In this document: piece by piece, positions 1 through 7,363 of the stretch
Layout of the letters: the number at the start of each line of letters is the position of its first letter
Position numbering within the stretch: position 1 is the stretch's first letter
Assembly (NCBI GenBank): GCA_035545895.1
Contig: DASZXJ010000099.1
Span: 1 to 16,046 of the forward strand
DNA: 16,046 bases
Direction of reading: 5' to 3'
DNA from: DASZXJ01 sp035545895
Lineage (GTDB): Bacteria > Planctomycetota > Phycisphaerae > Tepidisphaerales > Tepidisphaeraceae
Notes under the pieces: model-generated
Databases searched by the model: none
What the model was told of the DNA's origin: nothing
What the model saw: the letters and a program-made list of their open reading frames with translations, nothing else
Translations under genes and position numbers: made by a program

Positions 1-125
1 TCATCTTTCTCAAATCCGAACGCGCCGCTGTTGTAATACAGGCTGCGAAGTCTCAGCCTGCTCATTTCATCCAGAACGTCGGCATATTCGATGATCCGCG
101 GCACGCTGGAACATTGGAACCGCAC
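1..125 (-). CDS. Possible 5' end of a minus-strand gene cut by the window edge
   Basis: A minus-strand reading frame stays open from an in-frame GTG at 125 to the window edge, with an ATG at 65-63 as a later possible start. From the ATG it reads MSRLRLRSLYYNSGAFGFEK and runs on without a stop. Between GTG and ATG the frame includes VPRIIEYADVLDE, which has ordinary protein composition; upstream of the GTG the composition becomes implausible (Ser/Cys rich). I do not recognise the family. If real, the gene is transcribed away from the ATPase gene at 284. There is no convincing ribosome-binding site before the GTG; GGATGA lies just before the ATG. Too short to be sure of. Confidence 0.33.
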   Translation of the reverse strand, partial: MRFQCSSVPRIIEYADVLDEMSRLRLRSLYYNSGAFGFEKD

Positions 126-283
126 GATTGAATTAGGACAAGAGCATATCGAGCTTGTCCGGGATGATTGCCGCAGCCCTGACGGCACATACCGCGATGC
201 ACGGCGGTCAAATCACGATCATCCGCCGAAGCTTTGGATATCCGCCACTGATCTAATTTTGTGCGTATGTTAAACTGTCGGGA

Positions 284-850
284 ATGAAACGCATCGTTCT
301 CACCGGCGGACCGGGCGCGGGAAAGACAGTGATCTCCCGACGAATCGCGACGGATCATCCCGATCGTTTCACGCTGGTGCCCGAGGCAGCCACGCAAGTC
401 TATGATGCGCTGCAAACGCGGTGGGACCGCCTGAACGAAGCCGGCCGGCGCGATGTTCAGCGGCAGATCTATCAATTGCAGATCGAACAGGAACATCGAT
501 TCAGCATCGAGTATCCCGACCGAACGTTGCTGCTGGATCGCGGCACGATCGATGGCGCCGCCTATTGGCCGCACGGCGCGGAAGACTACTGGCGAAATCT
601 AGGCACGAACCTCAGCGCCGAGTTGCTTCGATATGACGCGGTCATCTGGATGGAAAGCGCCGCTGCCCTTGGAATTTACGACGGCGACCAATCCAACAGA
701 TGCCGCTTTGAAGATGCCGCCGCCGCCATCGAAAGCGGCAAAGTTCTTCTGCGGCTTTGGAGTGCCCACCCCAATTTGAAGCATGTAGGCGCCTTCGCCA
801 ACCTCGAAGACAAGATCGCCAGTGTTGATGAATTGTTGAGTTCAATCTGA
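284..850 (+). CDS. Small P-loop ATPase/kinase-like protein (AAA_28, NadR-like fold)
   Basis: Predicted cytoplasmic nucleoside-triphosphate-binding protein of 188 residues. The Walker A motif GGPGAGKT is at residues 8-15, right after the first beta strand. A second hydrophobic strand ending in an acidic residue, TLLLDRG (81-87), resembles the Walker B/DRG motif of AAA_28 and NadR-type kinase-like ATPases, and VIWMES (120-125) looks like a further core strand. There is no extra domain and no membrane segment. The substrate is unknown; family members have been linked to nucleotide or small-molecule phosphorylation, but nothing here decides that. The ATG at 284 is the only start that places the P-loop at the usual N-terminal position; the ribosome-binding site is poor (GGGA directly before the ATG), so a leaderless or short-leader transcript is possible. 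The next gene begins 61 nt downstream. Confidence 0.85.
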   Translation: MKRIVLTGGPGAGKTVISRRIATDHPDRFTLVPEAATQVYDALQTRWDRLNEAGRRDVQRQIYQLQIEQEHRFSIEYPDRTLLLDRGTIDGAAYWPHGAEDYWRNLGTNLSAELLRYDAVIWMESAAALGIYDGDQSNRCRFEDAAAAIESGKVLLRLWSAHPNLKHVGAFANLEDKIASVDELLSSI

Positions 851-911
851 ACAGGTGTGATCGGGACCGGCCGCACGATACAATTGGGGGCCGATCGATT
901 AAGGGAGGATA

Positions 912-3725
912 ATGACTGGCCGGATAAACACATTTATCGTGCTGGGGATGTTCCTGACCGCATCGATTGTGTCGGCTGCGCCACGTCTCTACATCGATTC
1001 CCGGCCGACCAATCTTGATCCATCCGATCCGATTGGCCACTTGATCTTTCGAGAGATGCCTCGCCAGGCGCTGATCGTCGCCGCCACCGAAGATTTTGGC
1101 GCAATCTGCATTGATCCGACCGTCGAACCCGGTGTTCTGCCGCGCGACGGCGATGTGCGGATTGGCTTGGATCGCAAGGCTATTGCCGATCGCTTGGTTC
1201 TACATATCGAACTGTTTGATTCCAAAGACGGAATAATCGACCGCACTGATCTGGATCAAAAGGTCAACGAAAAGCGGATGGTTTATCTCGACGATTTTGC
1301 GCGACAATGTGATGATCTTCTCCATGACAAATGGGAATCGCTTCTCGCCAAACAACTGAAGAAGGACCCTTCGCCGCCAAAGTGGGATCCTTCTCTGCCG
1401 GTGCCGGCGGAAGTTGATCGATTGTTATCGACGATCGATTTTGATCATGCATTTTTAGCCGCCCGTTTGACGCATCTGGAAATCTCTCAAACAGGCGAAT
1501 CGACTGCGCGTCTGGGCGCGTTGATTCGCGCTTATGTTCATTTGGGTGAGTCCACACGACATTTGGTGGCAGGACAGTCAGTGGGCTTCTTTGCACGAGC
1601 CTTGCTTTATTCACAAAGGCTGATTCGTCTTGCGCCAAATGATCCCGCCAGCTACTGGCACCGGGCATATGCCGAGGGGTTGTATGGGATTAATCTCGGA
1701 GCACAAGCTGATATGAAACGCGCTGCTGATCTGGGTGGCGATGAAATGCCGCATTGGGTGACCAGACTCCGCGGTCTGCTCGATTTTCAGACCATTGATC
1801 TACATGATCAGATCAACGATCCCCTGGCAGATTATTTTGCGTGGATGACGGTCCAGCATGCGCCATTTCGGATTCTCCCTCGCGAATTTGGCAAGACGGC
1901 ATTGGAGTCTAATCCGGGCGCTGTCCAGGTGCTGGACAGCGTTTCAGTAAATAATTCCGGGCCTCCACAGCACGAATTGACCGCGCAGGCATCGCGAGAT
2001 CTCAATCGTCTTGTTTCCACATTGGCCACTGATGCCGCCGCCCCGCGAGATGTTCGGTCAGCCGCCCAAATAGCATTGAGCGAACAGTTTTCTCCGACCG
2101 CGCTGCTGACTTTGCTTTCCACGTTCGACAAGCTGCCCGATGAACCCGGCGTGCCGCTGCAATGGTCAACTTATGCATCGATCGTTCGCGATTGCCAGTT
2201 CGTTAATTGTGTCCGCCAGCTCGAACACTTGTATGGTGATGGCGAGGATGTTTCAAACATGCGTGACCAGTGGTTGACACTTCTGCGTAATCATCGCTAC
2301 GCCGCCTTTATCGCAAGTTATGGCAAGCCCAAGGTCATGCCTCCCGCCAATATTGTTGAAGCCGTACGTCGCATCGACTTTAAGGACGACGCGCTTTCCG
2401 CCACGCTGCTCACGCCGCATCTTGAGGTTTTGAAGATCGACAAAGATCCGCGCCGCGATGTTTTCTGGTTTATCCGCCAGAGGCAACAGAGCGGAAACAC
2501 CAGCGTCGACCTCGCCTTTAATCTTTGGCTGTATCAATCTACTGACGTTAACAGCGATGCCGAGATCGATAAGAGGCGAACTGAAGACTGGCGAAGCGAA
2601 GCCGAGGTCCTGGCGTCGGTGTGTCCTAATCATCCGCTGGCCATTGCGGTGCAACTGATTACCAATCCGCAGGAGACGCTTGGCCGCGCCGAGCAGATTG
2701 AGCACGATTTTGCCGGCAATCCCATCGTGACCTATGGCCTGGGCCGCGCGTATTTGCAGGCAGGCCGCATCGACGAAGCGATTCGCCTGCTTGAATACAC
2801 GGTCCAGCTAGCCCCCGATTATCCCGCCTATTATTACTTGGCCAATGCACATCTTGCCAAGGACGATGTCCAGGGATGGTTGGACGCCCTCGAAACGTAC
2901 ATGAAAACGCCCAAAGACATACCTGTCGCAAATACATCTGTTTGCCGAATGATGGCACTTCGATTGCTTGAGATGGGTGATCTCGGCCGAGCAGTCGAAT
3001 ACGCCGATCGCGCGGTGAAGAGCGGTTCAGAGCCGGACGTTGAATGCAAGGTGCTTGTGCTGCTTGCCTTGGGCGAATATGACCAAGCCGATGAGCTGAT
3101 GCATCGATTTGCAACCAATTACAACTATGTGCTGGACTATTATCGCTTTGTCCGATCGACCGGTCACGGCGATCTTGAAACTGCCCTTCGACTGGTTACA
3201 CCGGTGATCAGGCGATTCGAAACCAGCCAGAATCCGAACGACCTGCGTTGGGCCGCCCAGTTTTATGCCTTCGAAAGTCAACCCGACAAAGCTGAATTAC
3301 TCTGGCAGCGGCTTTTGCGGATGGATCACAATTACATCAACCTGATGTTTCTTTCGATTCACGCTTTGGAGAAGAACGATCGCGATCAGGCGATCTCGTT
3401 TTTAACCGAAGCAAATAAATTGAACCCATCTTTTTCCGGCGATTCCGCATACGCTTCAGGCGTTGCTGAAATGTTGCGATGCATCAAGGATCACGCCATC
3501 CCCGATCAAACCGGCCACATTACCTATTTCGTGAAGAAACACACCAATGCCGCACAATGCGGAAATGTCTGCTACTGCCTGGGCAGGATTTGCGAGTTGA
3601 ATCATCACGACGAAGAGGCCAAATGGTGGTATCGCGCCGCGATGAAAACGCCTGATATGGGATTCATGGGCCGGCCTCTGGCGTTCAACGCATTGAAACG
3701 GCTTGGCGAAGATTATTATAAATAA
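912..3725 (+). CDS. Large exported tetratricopeptide-repeat protein
   Basis: A 937-residue protein with a clear signal peptide (residues 1-23: basic start, hydrophobic FIVLGMFLTASIV, Ala-X-Ala-type end), so it should act in the periplasm or at the surface. TPR-like helical pairs appear around residues 228-280, most clearly at 603-700 (YGLGRAYLQAGRIDEAIRLL, then YYYLANAHLAKDD), at about 775-840 (FYAFESQPDKAELLWQRLLR) and at 882-918 (CYCLGRICELNHHDEEAKWW). TPR arrays act as protein-binding scaffolds; no catalytic motif was seen. The first 220 residues have no recognised domain. The start is well set by AGGGAGG at 902-908 just before the ATG. A TACAAT -10-like hexamer at 879-884 has no good -35 partner, so co-transcription with the ATPase gene 61 nt upstream remains possible. 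The partner and process are unknown. Confidence 0.85.
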   Translation: MTGRINTFIVLGMFLTASIVSAAPRLYIDSRPTNLDPSDPIGHLIFREMPRQALIVAATEDFGAICIDPTVEPGVLPRDGDVRIGLDRKAIADRLVLHIELFDSKDGIIDRTDLDQKVNEKRMVYLDDFARQCDDLLHDKWESLLAKQLKKDPSPPKWDPSLPVPAEVDRLLSTIDFDHAFLAARLTHLEISQTGESTARLGALIRAYVHLGESTRHLVAGQSVGFFARALLYSQRLIRLAPNDPASYWHRAYAEGLYGINLGAQADMKRAADLGGDEMPHWVTRLRGLLDFQTIDLHDQINDPLADYFAWMTVQHAPFRILPREFGKTALESNPGAVQVLDSVSVNNSGPPQHELTAQASRDLNRLVSTLATDAAAPRDVRSAAQIALSEQFSPTALLTLLSTFDKLPDEPGVPLQWSTYASIVRDCQFVNCVRQLEHLYGDGEDVSNMRDQWLTLLRNHRYAAFIASYGKPKVMPPANIVEAVRRIDFKDDALSATLLTPHLEVLKIDKDPRRDVFWFIRQRQQSGNTSVDLAFNLWLYQSTDVNSDAEIDKRRTEDWRSEAEVLASVCPNHPLAIAVQLITNPQETLGRAEQIEHDFAGNPIVTYGLGRAYLQAGRIDEAIRLLEYTVQLAPDYPAYYYLANAHLAKDDVQGWLDALETYMKTPKDIPVANTSVCRMMALRLLEMGDLGRAVEYADRAVKSGSEPDVECKVLVLLALGEYDQADELMHRFATNYNYVLDYYRFVRSTGHGDLETALRLVTPVIRRFETSQNPNDLRWAAQFYAFESQPDKAELLWQRLLRMDHNYINLMFLSIHALEKNDRDQAISFLTEANKLNPSFSGDSAYASGVAEMLRCIKDHAIPDQTGHITYFVKKHTNAAQCGNVCYCLGRICELNHHDEEAKWWYRAAMKTPDMGFMGRPLAFNALKRLGEDYYK

Positions 3726-3740
3726 TATTCATCGCGTTCC

Positions 3741-3770
3741 TTGCTTGTTCGCATTGACCGGTACTATAAG
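3741..3770 (+). promoter_or_regulatory. Predicted sigma-70-type promoter of the alcohol dehydrogenase gene
   Basis: TTGCTT at 3741-3746 and TATAAG at 3765-3770 are separated by 18 nt, close to the -35/-10 consensus. It sits 38 nt before the ATG of the dehydrogenase gene and after the stop of the TPR gene, so the dehydrogenase probably has its own transcript. Confidence 0.55.
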
Positions 3771-3808
3771 TTCTGCAAACGCGCCATCCTGCAGGAAAGG
3801 AAATTCCA

Positions 3809-4873
3809 ATGAGCACCGCACGAGCTTTTGCAGCAAACAGTTCGACGTCTCCGCTTGCCGCCGCCAGTATTCCGCGCCGCGACGTGGGGCCGGAAGATGT
3901 AGAGTTTGACATCCTTTATTGCGGCGTCTGCCATTCCGATCTGCATACCGCACGCAACGAATGGGCCGTCTGGCCGACGGTGTATCCCTGCGTGCCGGGT
4001 CATGAAATCGTCGGCAAGGTGACCAAGGTCGGCAGCAAGGTGAAAGGCTTCAAGCCCGGCGACCTGGCGGCGGTGGGGTGCATGGTCGATTCCTGCGGAA
4101 CCTGCCCCAGTTGCCGCGAGGAACTTCAGCAATACTGCGAAATGGGCGGCGTCATCTTCACCTACAACTGCCCCGATCCGCACAAAACCGCGCCCGTCAC
4201 CTATGGCGGATATTCCGACCGCATCGTCGTCAAGGAAAAATTCGTCCTGCATGTTTCACCAAAACTGAATCTGGCGGCGGTTGCGCCGCTGCTGTGCGCG
4301 GGGATTACAACCTATTCGCCGCTGCGGCACTGGGGCGCTGCGCCGGGAAGAAAAGTCGGCATCGTCGGGCTGGGCGGGCTGGGACATATGGGCGTGAAAT
4401 TCGCGCATGCGTTCGGCGCTCACACCGTTCTGTTCACCACATCGCCATCCAAAATCGAAGACGGCAAGCGTTTGGGCGCCGACGAAGTGGTCATCTCCAA
4501 AAATCCCGATGACATGGCCAGGCACACACGCAGTTTTGATCTGATCGTCAACACCGTGGCTGCTTCTCACAATCTCGATCCATTCATCTCGCTGCTCAAG
4601 CGCGATGGCGCGCTGGTGCTGGTGGGCGCGCCCGAACATCCGCATCCATCGCCATCGGTATTCAATTTGATCCTGGGAAGACGGTCGCTCGCCGGCTCCG
4701 CCATCGGCGGCATCGCCGAAACCCAGGAAATGCTCGATTACTGTGCCGAGAAAAACATCGTCTCCGATATCGAAATGATCCCCATGCAAAAAATCAACGA
4801 AGCCTACGAACGCATGCTCAAGGGCGATGTGAAATACCGCTTTGTGATCGATATGAAGACGCTGAAAGCGTAA
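3809..4873 (+). CDS. Zinc-dependent NAD(P)-dependent alcohol dehydrogenase (YahK/cinnamyl alcohol dehydrogenase type)
   Basis: Medium-chain dehydrogenase/reductase of 354 residues, the usual length, expected to interconvert aldehydes and primary alcohols in the cytoplasm. Catalytic zinc ligands are visible as C41 (YCGVCHSD), H65-E66 (PGHE) and C163 (LLCAG). The structural zinc lobe has four cysteines, C96, C99, C102 and C110. The Rossmann motif GLGGLG is at 187-192. The CHSD, PGHEIVG and LLCAGITTY context is that of the YahK/YjgB and plant cinnamyl-alcohol dehydrogenase branch, whose characterised members prefer NADPH; cofactor choice here is inferred. The start is supported by AGGAAAGG at 3793-3800, 8 nt before the ATG, and by a promoter at 3741-3770. 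Its stop is followed immediately by a minus-strand gene remnant. The physiological substrate cannot be told from the sequence. Confidence 0.93.
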   Translation: MSTARAFAANSSTSPLAAASIPRRDVGPEDVEFDILYCGVCHSDLHTARNEWAVWPTVYPCVPGHEIVGKVTKVGSKVKGFKPGDLAAVGCMVDSCGTCPSCREELQQYCEMGGVIFTYNCPDPHKTAPVTYGGYSDRIVVKEKFVLHVSPKLNLAAVAPLLCAGITTYSPLRHWGAAPGRKVGIVGLGGLGHMGVKFAHAFGAHTVLFTTSPSKIEDGKRLGADEVVISKNPDDMARHTRSFDLIVNTVAASHNLDPFISLLKRDGALVLVGAPEHPHPSPSVFNLILGRRSLAGSAIGGIAETQEMLDYCAEKNIVSDIEMIPMQKINEAYERMLKGDVKYRFVIDMKTLKA

Positions 4874-5029
4874 TCACCTCAGCAAATACTCCTGCATAAA
4901 CATCACCGCCGCGACCATCTGCTCGGCTTCGGTGCAAGGCACGCGTTCATCGCCAATGTTTTCGACGACCGGATTCTCGTTCGGCGGAACGACGTCCTGT
5001 TGCGCAAGTACCGGATTGCAAAAATCCGA
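4874..5029 (-). pseudogene. 3' remnant of an unidentified minus-strand gene
   Basis: On the minus strand a frame of about 50 codons is open from just after a TAA at 5032-5030 to a TGA at 4876-4874. It reads, in part, VVPPNENPVVENIGDERVP and ends EAEQMVAAVMFMQEYLLR, with protein-like composition and an amphipathic C-terminal helix. There is no plausible start codon with a ribosome-binding site; the only in-frame ATG and GTG codons lie in the last third. It therefore looks like the C-terminal tail of a protein whose upstream part has been lost. I cannot name the family. Its stop touches the dehydrogenase stop tail to tail, as for two once-convergent genes. Confidence 0.45.
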
Positions 5030-5056
5030 TTAAACCAAGTCATCATTAAATGAGGT

Positions 5057-5099
5057 AAATAATGAGTTAGACGCACTTTTCACCGGTTTTTCATTATTT
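5057..5099. repeat. 9-bp inverted repeat upstream of the FKBP gene
   Basis: AAATAATGA (5057-5065) and its exact reverse complement TCATTATTT (5091-5099) are separated by 25 nt, about 70 nt before the FKBP start. It could be an operator or a weak hairpin in the leader; a chance AT-rich match is also possible. Confidence 0.35.
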
Positions 5100-5155
5100 C
5101 CCGCGCATCCCCTGTCCAGATGATGCAACCTCCGCTACCCTTCTAATCCATTTTG

Positions 5156-5161
5156 AAAGGA
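5156..5161 (+). promoter_or_regulatory. Ribosome-binding site that fixes the FKBP start
   Basis: AAAGGA lies 6 nt before the ATG at 5168. An upstream in-frame TTG at 5153 would overlap this site, so it is not the start. Confidence 0.7.
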
Positions 5162-5167
5162 TACGAC

Positions 5168-5896
5168 ATGGTTCGCCGCCTGATTGCTGTTGCCGTTTTG
5201 ATGACCGCTTCTCAAGTGTTTGCTCAGCCCGCCACGCAGCCTGCCCAGGATGATTATAAGAAAGCCAGCTACGGCGTCGGCTTTAATCTTGGCAAGAGCA
5301 TCAAGTCGTCCGGGCTTCCGATGGACGTCGACAAGATGGTCGATGGCCTGCGCGACGCCGTCGCGGGTAAGACCTCGCAGGTTTCCGATGCCGATTTCAA
5401 AGCGGCCATGACTAAGGTCCAAGCCGAAGGCCAGGCCCGCGCCGAACAAAACGCCAAGCTCGAAGGCGCAAAACAAGAATCGGAAGGCAAAGCCTATCGC
5501 GAAGCCAACGCGAAAAAGCCCGGCGTCAAAGTCACCGCATCAGGCCTGCAATATCAATCGATCACCGAAGGAACGGGCGCCTCGCCCAAACTCACCGACA
5601 CCGTTAAAGTGCACTACACCGGCAAACTGATCGACGGGACCACGTTCGACAGTTCGGTCGATCGCGGCGAACCGATCTCGTTTCCACTGGGCCGGGTTAT
5701 CAAAGGCTGGGGCGAAGGCCTTCAACTCATGAAAGTCGGCGGCAAAGCAACTCTCGTCATCCCGCCCGACCTGGGATACGGCGCTGAAGGGGCCGGCAAC
5801 GATATTCCCCCCAACGCCACGCTGGTTTTCACCGTGGAATTGCTCGGAATCGAAAAACCCGCGGACGGACTCACCATGCCGATCCCAGGAAGATAA
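5168..5896 (+). CDS. Exported FKBP-type peptidyl-prolyl cis-trans isomerase (FkpA/Mip type)
   Basis: A 242-residue periplasmic folding catalyst. Residues 1-19 form a signal peptide ending in a VFA/Q cleavage site, followed by the linker PATQPAQ. Residues about 28-115 match the FKBP N-terminal helical dimerisation domain (YGVGFNLGKSIK, then a long Ala/Glu/Lys-rich helix). Residues about 137-228 are the FKBP catalytic domain: VHYTGKLIDGTTFDSS (148-163), VIKGWGEGLQLMKVG (177-191), a LGYG loop (202-205) and the end strand LVFTVELLGI. The usual pocket residues Y150, F160, D161, V177, I178, W181, Y204 and F221 are all present, so it is probably active. The ATG at 5168 is chosen because of the ribosome-binding site at 5156-5161. 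It appears to be a single-gene unit; an insertion sequence sits 27 nt past its stop. Confidence 0.93.
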   Translation: MVRRLIAVAVLMTASQVFAQPATQPAQDDYKKASYGVGFNLGKSIKSSGLPMDVDKMVDGLRDAVAGKTSQVSDADFKAAMTKVQAEGQARAEQNAKLEGAKQESEGKAYREANAKKPGVKVTASGLQYQSITEGTGASPKLTDTVKVHYTGKLIDGTTFDSSVDRGEPISFPLGRVIKGWGEGLQLMKVGGKATLVIPPDLGYGAEGAGNDIPPNATLVFTVELLGIEKPADGLTMPIPGR

Positions 5897-5925
5897 AAAC
5901 GAAAATCCATCCAGACTCTTTTTTA

Positions 5926-5949
5926 GAGCGGTTTGCAAATCAGTGTACC
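5926..5949 (+). repeat. Left terminal inverted repeat of the IS630-type element
   Basis: 24 bp beginning GAGCGGTTTGC directly inside the TA duplication; an exact reverse complement of 6694-6717. The first bases also form the codons just past the transposase stop. Confidence 0.93.
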
Positions 5950-6662
5950 GCATATCCGCAGTGCTTGAACCAACTTTTGGTGTCGGCGGCGGTGATTGTC
6001 GCGAAGGCCGCAGCGCCGGCTTCCTGTAACGCTTGGACCGTTCGGGCCTGTGGCGGCCTCGATGCACGCGCCGCCCACCATTCCGCCAAGCCGGATCGCT
6101 CCGATCATCGTCAGAACCTTCCAATGTCTCTCTGCGGCACGGCGCCGACCACGCGCTGGTTGGGCGGCGCTCGCCCGTGCGTGCGCGTCAGGCGCGCAGG
6201 TTGTGCCGCTCTCGTCAACAAAAACCAGCTTCCTGGCCGGAACCTTGCGGACCTTCTCCAGCCAGTCTTGACGCAGCTTTTGAACGCGTGGCGTGTCACG
6301 CTCGCTGGCGTGCAGAGACTTTTTTTACGCGGCAACTTCAGACGCCGGCACATCGTCCAGGGTCGCACCGACCGGTTGCCGCCCGCTATGGCCAGTTCCC
6401 GGCAGAGTTCCCCCAGCGTCGCATCCGGTTTCCGCTCCACCCGATCACGCACCTTCTGAAGATCATTCTCGTGCATCGACGGCTTGCGACCGCCGGCACG
6501 CGGCTTGACGGCGATCAAACCGGTGAGTTTCTTTCGCCGAAGCAGCTTGCGGATAAACGATGTGCTCACGCCGAAGCGTTCGGCGATCTCCACCCGCGTG
6601 TCAATCCCCTCATCACACGCCGCCACGACCCGTTCCCTCAGGTCTAATGAATAGGCTTCCAT
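5940..6662 (-). pseudogene. Degenerate IS630-family transposase
   Basis: The start at 6662 gives MEAYSLDLRERVVAACDEG, the typical N-terminus of IS630 transposases, followed by a helix-turn-helix (EIAERFGVSTSFIRKLLRRK). At an A7 run (6326-6320) the frame moves by -1, giving KSLHASERDTP and then LVFVDESG with the first catalytic Asp. Near 6191 one extra base and at 6127-6134 an extra AG pair put about 20 codons in the wrong frame (the conserved LTRTHGRAPPNQRVVGAV is readable only in the other frame) before HWKVLTMIGAIRLGG resumes. Around 6035-6052 an out-of-frame deletion removes the region expected to carry the second Asp and the Glu of the DDE site. The tail WFKHCGYAVH then ends at the TGA at 5942-5940. 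The protein cannot be functional as it stands. Confidence 0.88.
6320..6326 (-). other. A7 slippery run joining the two transposase frames
   Basis: Seven consecutive A on the minus strand, followed by G, lie exactly where transposase homology passes from the zero frame to the -1 frame. Such runs are used for programmed -1 frameshifting in several insertion-sequence families. A plain one-base deletion in the run would look the same. Confidence 0.5.
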
Positions 6663-6693
6663 GCCGCACCTCAACGTCAGGTGACAGCAGCAT

Positions 6694-6717
6694 GGTACAC
6701 TGATTTGCAAACCGCTC
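6694..6717 (-). repeat. Right terminal inverted repeat of the IS630-type element
   Basis: 24 bp, an exact reverse complement of 5926-5949, lying upstream of the transposase start and bordered by TA at 6718-6719. Confidence 0.93.
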
Positions 6718-6777
6718 TAGAGGCGCTAAATATGCGAACATCTGCACTTTTCTCGCAGTCACATTGAAAATGTAAAG

Positions 6778-6796
6778 CCGCCGACGGTATCGGCGG
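6778..6796 (-). terminator. Probable intrinsic terminator of the LURP-one-like gene
   Basis: CCGCCGA (6778-6784) pairs with TCGGCGG (6790-6796) around a 5-nt loop. On the minus strand the stem is followed by CTTTACATTTTC, a moderately T-rich tail, 10 nt after the stop of the minus-strand gene ending at 6807. Confidence 0.55.
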
Positions 6797-6806
6797 ACAA
6801 TCTCCG

Positions 6807-7298
6807 TCAATATTTTTTATGATCCGGATGACAGCACAAATCCACCACCACGGTGCTGGCAAGAATCAGCAGGTCATCCTCGCCGCGGTCTACATCCACT
6901 CCATATGAATCGGTCAGGGTGAACCACTTTTTGGAAACCGTTGCGACAGTCTGTCCGCTGCGCGTGAATTCATATTCGCGGTCCAGAAAATCGCCTTTGG
7001 CCTCCAGGTCGTCGGGCCCGGGCACATCCACCGAAAACGTGCAGTGTAAAAGCGTGAAGATCGATTTCTTCGCCACCGCCGCCAGTGAATCGCCGTACCA
7101 GATTTCATATGTAGGCCCCCACGACAGCAGCTTTTGTGCGATATATGCAAGCTGGTTGCCCTGCATATCCTGAAACGACAATTTATTTCCGAATGAAATC
7201 GCCCGCCCATCGACCAGAAACCGGTCGCTGCCGTTTTCATCACGGATGATGTAATCGTCGCCAAGGCAAAAAAGCTTTTGCTTCATCTGATAACGCAT
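6807..7298 (-). CDS. LURP-one-related / YxjI-like protein (tubby C2-like fold)
   Basis: A 163-residue cytoplasmic protein with no signal peptide. The start MRYQMKQKLFCLGDDYIIRD, the middle AISFGNKLSFQDMQGN and the ending YGVDVDRGEDDLLILASTVV match the LURP-one-related (LOR, formerly DUF567) family. That family includes Bacillus YxjI and plant LURP1 and adopts a phospholipid-scramblase/tubby-like beta-barrel around a central helix. The bacterial role is unknown. The length is normal for the bacterial members and the protein appears complete. The ATG at 7298 gives the family-typical N-terminus; GGAAGGAG lies about 14 nt upstream, farther than ideal. Transcribed divergently from the TraB-like gene at 7536 and probably ended by the hairpin at 6778-6796. 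Confidence 0.85.
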   Translation of the reverse strand: MRYQMKQKLFCLGDDYIIRDENGSDRFLVDGRAISFGNKLSFQDMQGNQLAYIAQKLLSWGPTYEIWYGDSLAAVAKKSIFTLLHCTFSVDVPGPDDLEAKGDFLDREYEFTRSGQTVATVSKKWFTLTDSYGVDVDRGEDDLLILASTVVVDLCCHPDHKKY

Positions 7299-7363
7299 GA
7301 ACTGTCTGGGGTCTCCTTCCAGAAGATGAGGGGAGTATCGGCAAGTGGTCGAGGGTGAGCAAT

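Larger units (their letters stand above)
5924..6719 (-). mobile_element. Internally deleted IS630-family insertion sequence with TA target duplication
   Basis: Perfect 24-bp terminal inverted repeats (5926-5949 and 6694-6717) bound a 792-bp element and are flanked by TA at 5924-5925 and 6718-6719. TA duplication is the hallmark of IS630/Tc1-mariner transposition. The interior encodes a degraded IS630-type transposase on the minus strand. Full-length members are usually around 1.0-1.2 kb, so several hundred base pairs are probably missing. The element lies in the convergent gap between the FKBP and LURP-one-like genes and interrupts neither. With intact ends it might still be mobilised by a complete copy elsewhere in the genome. 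Confidence 0.9.

Noticed and set aside
62..574. Long minus-strand open frame opposite the P-loop ATPase gene
   Set aside because: It is the antisense of a clear Walker A-containing gene, and its composition (many Arg, Gln, Cys) is not protein-like.
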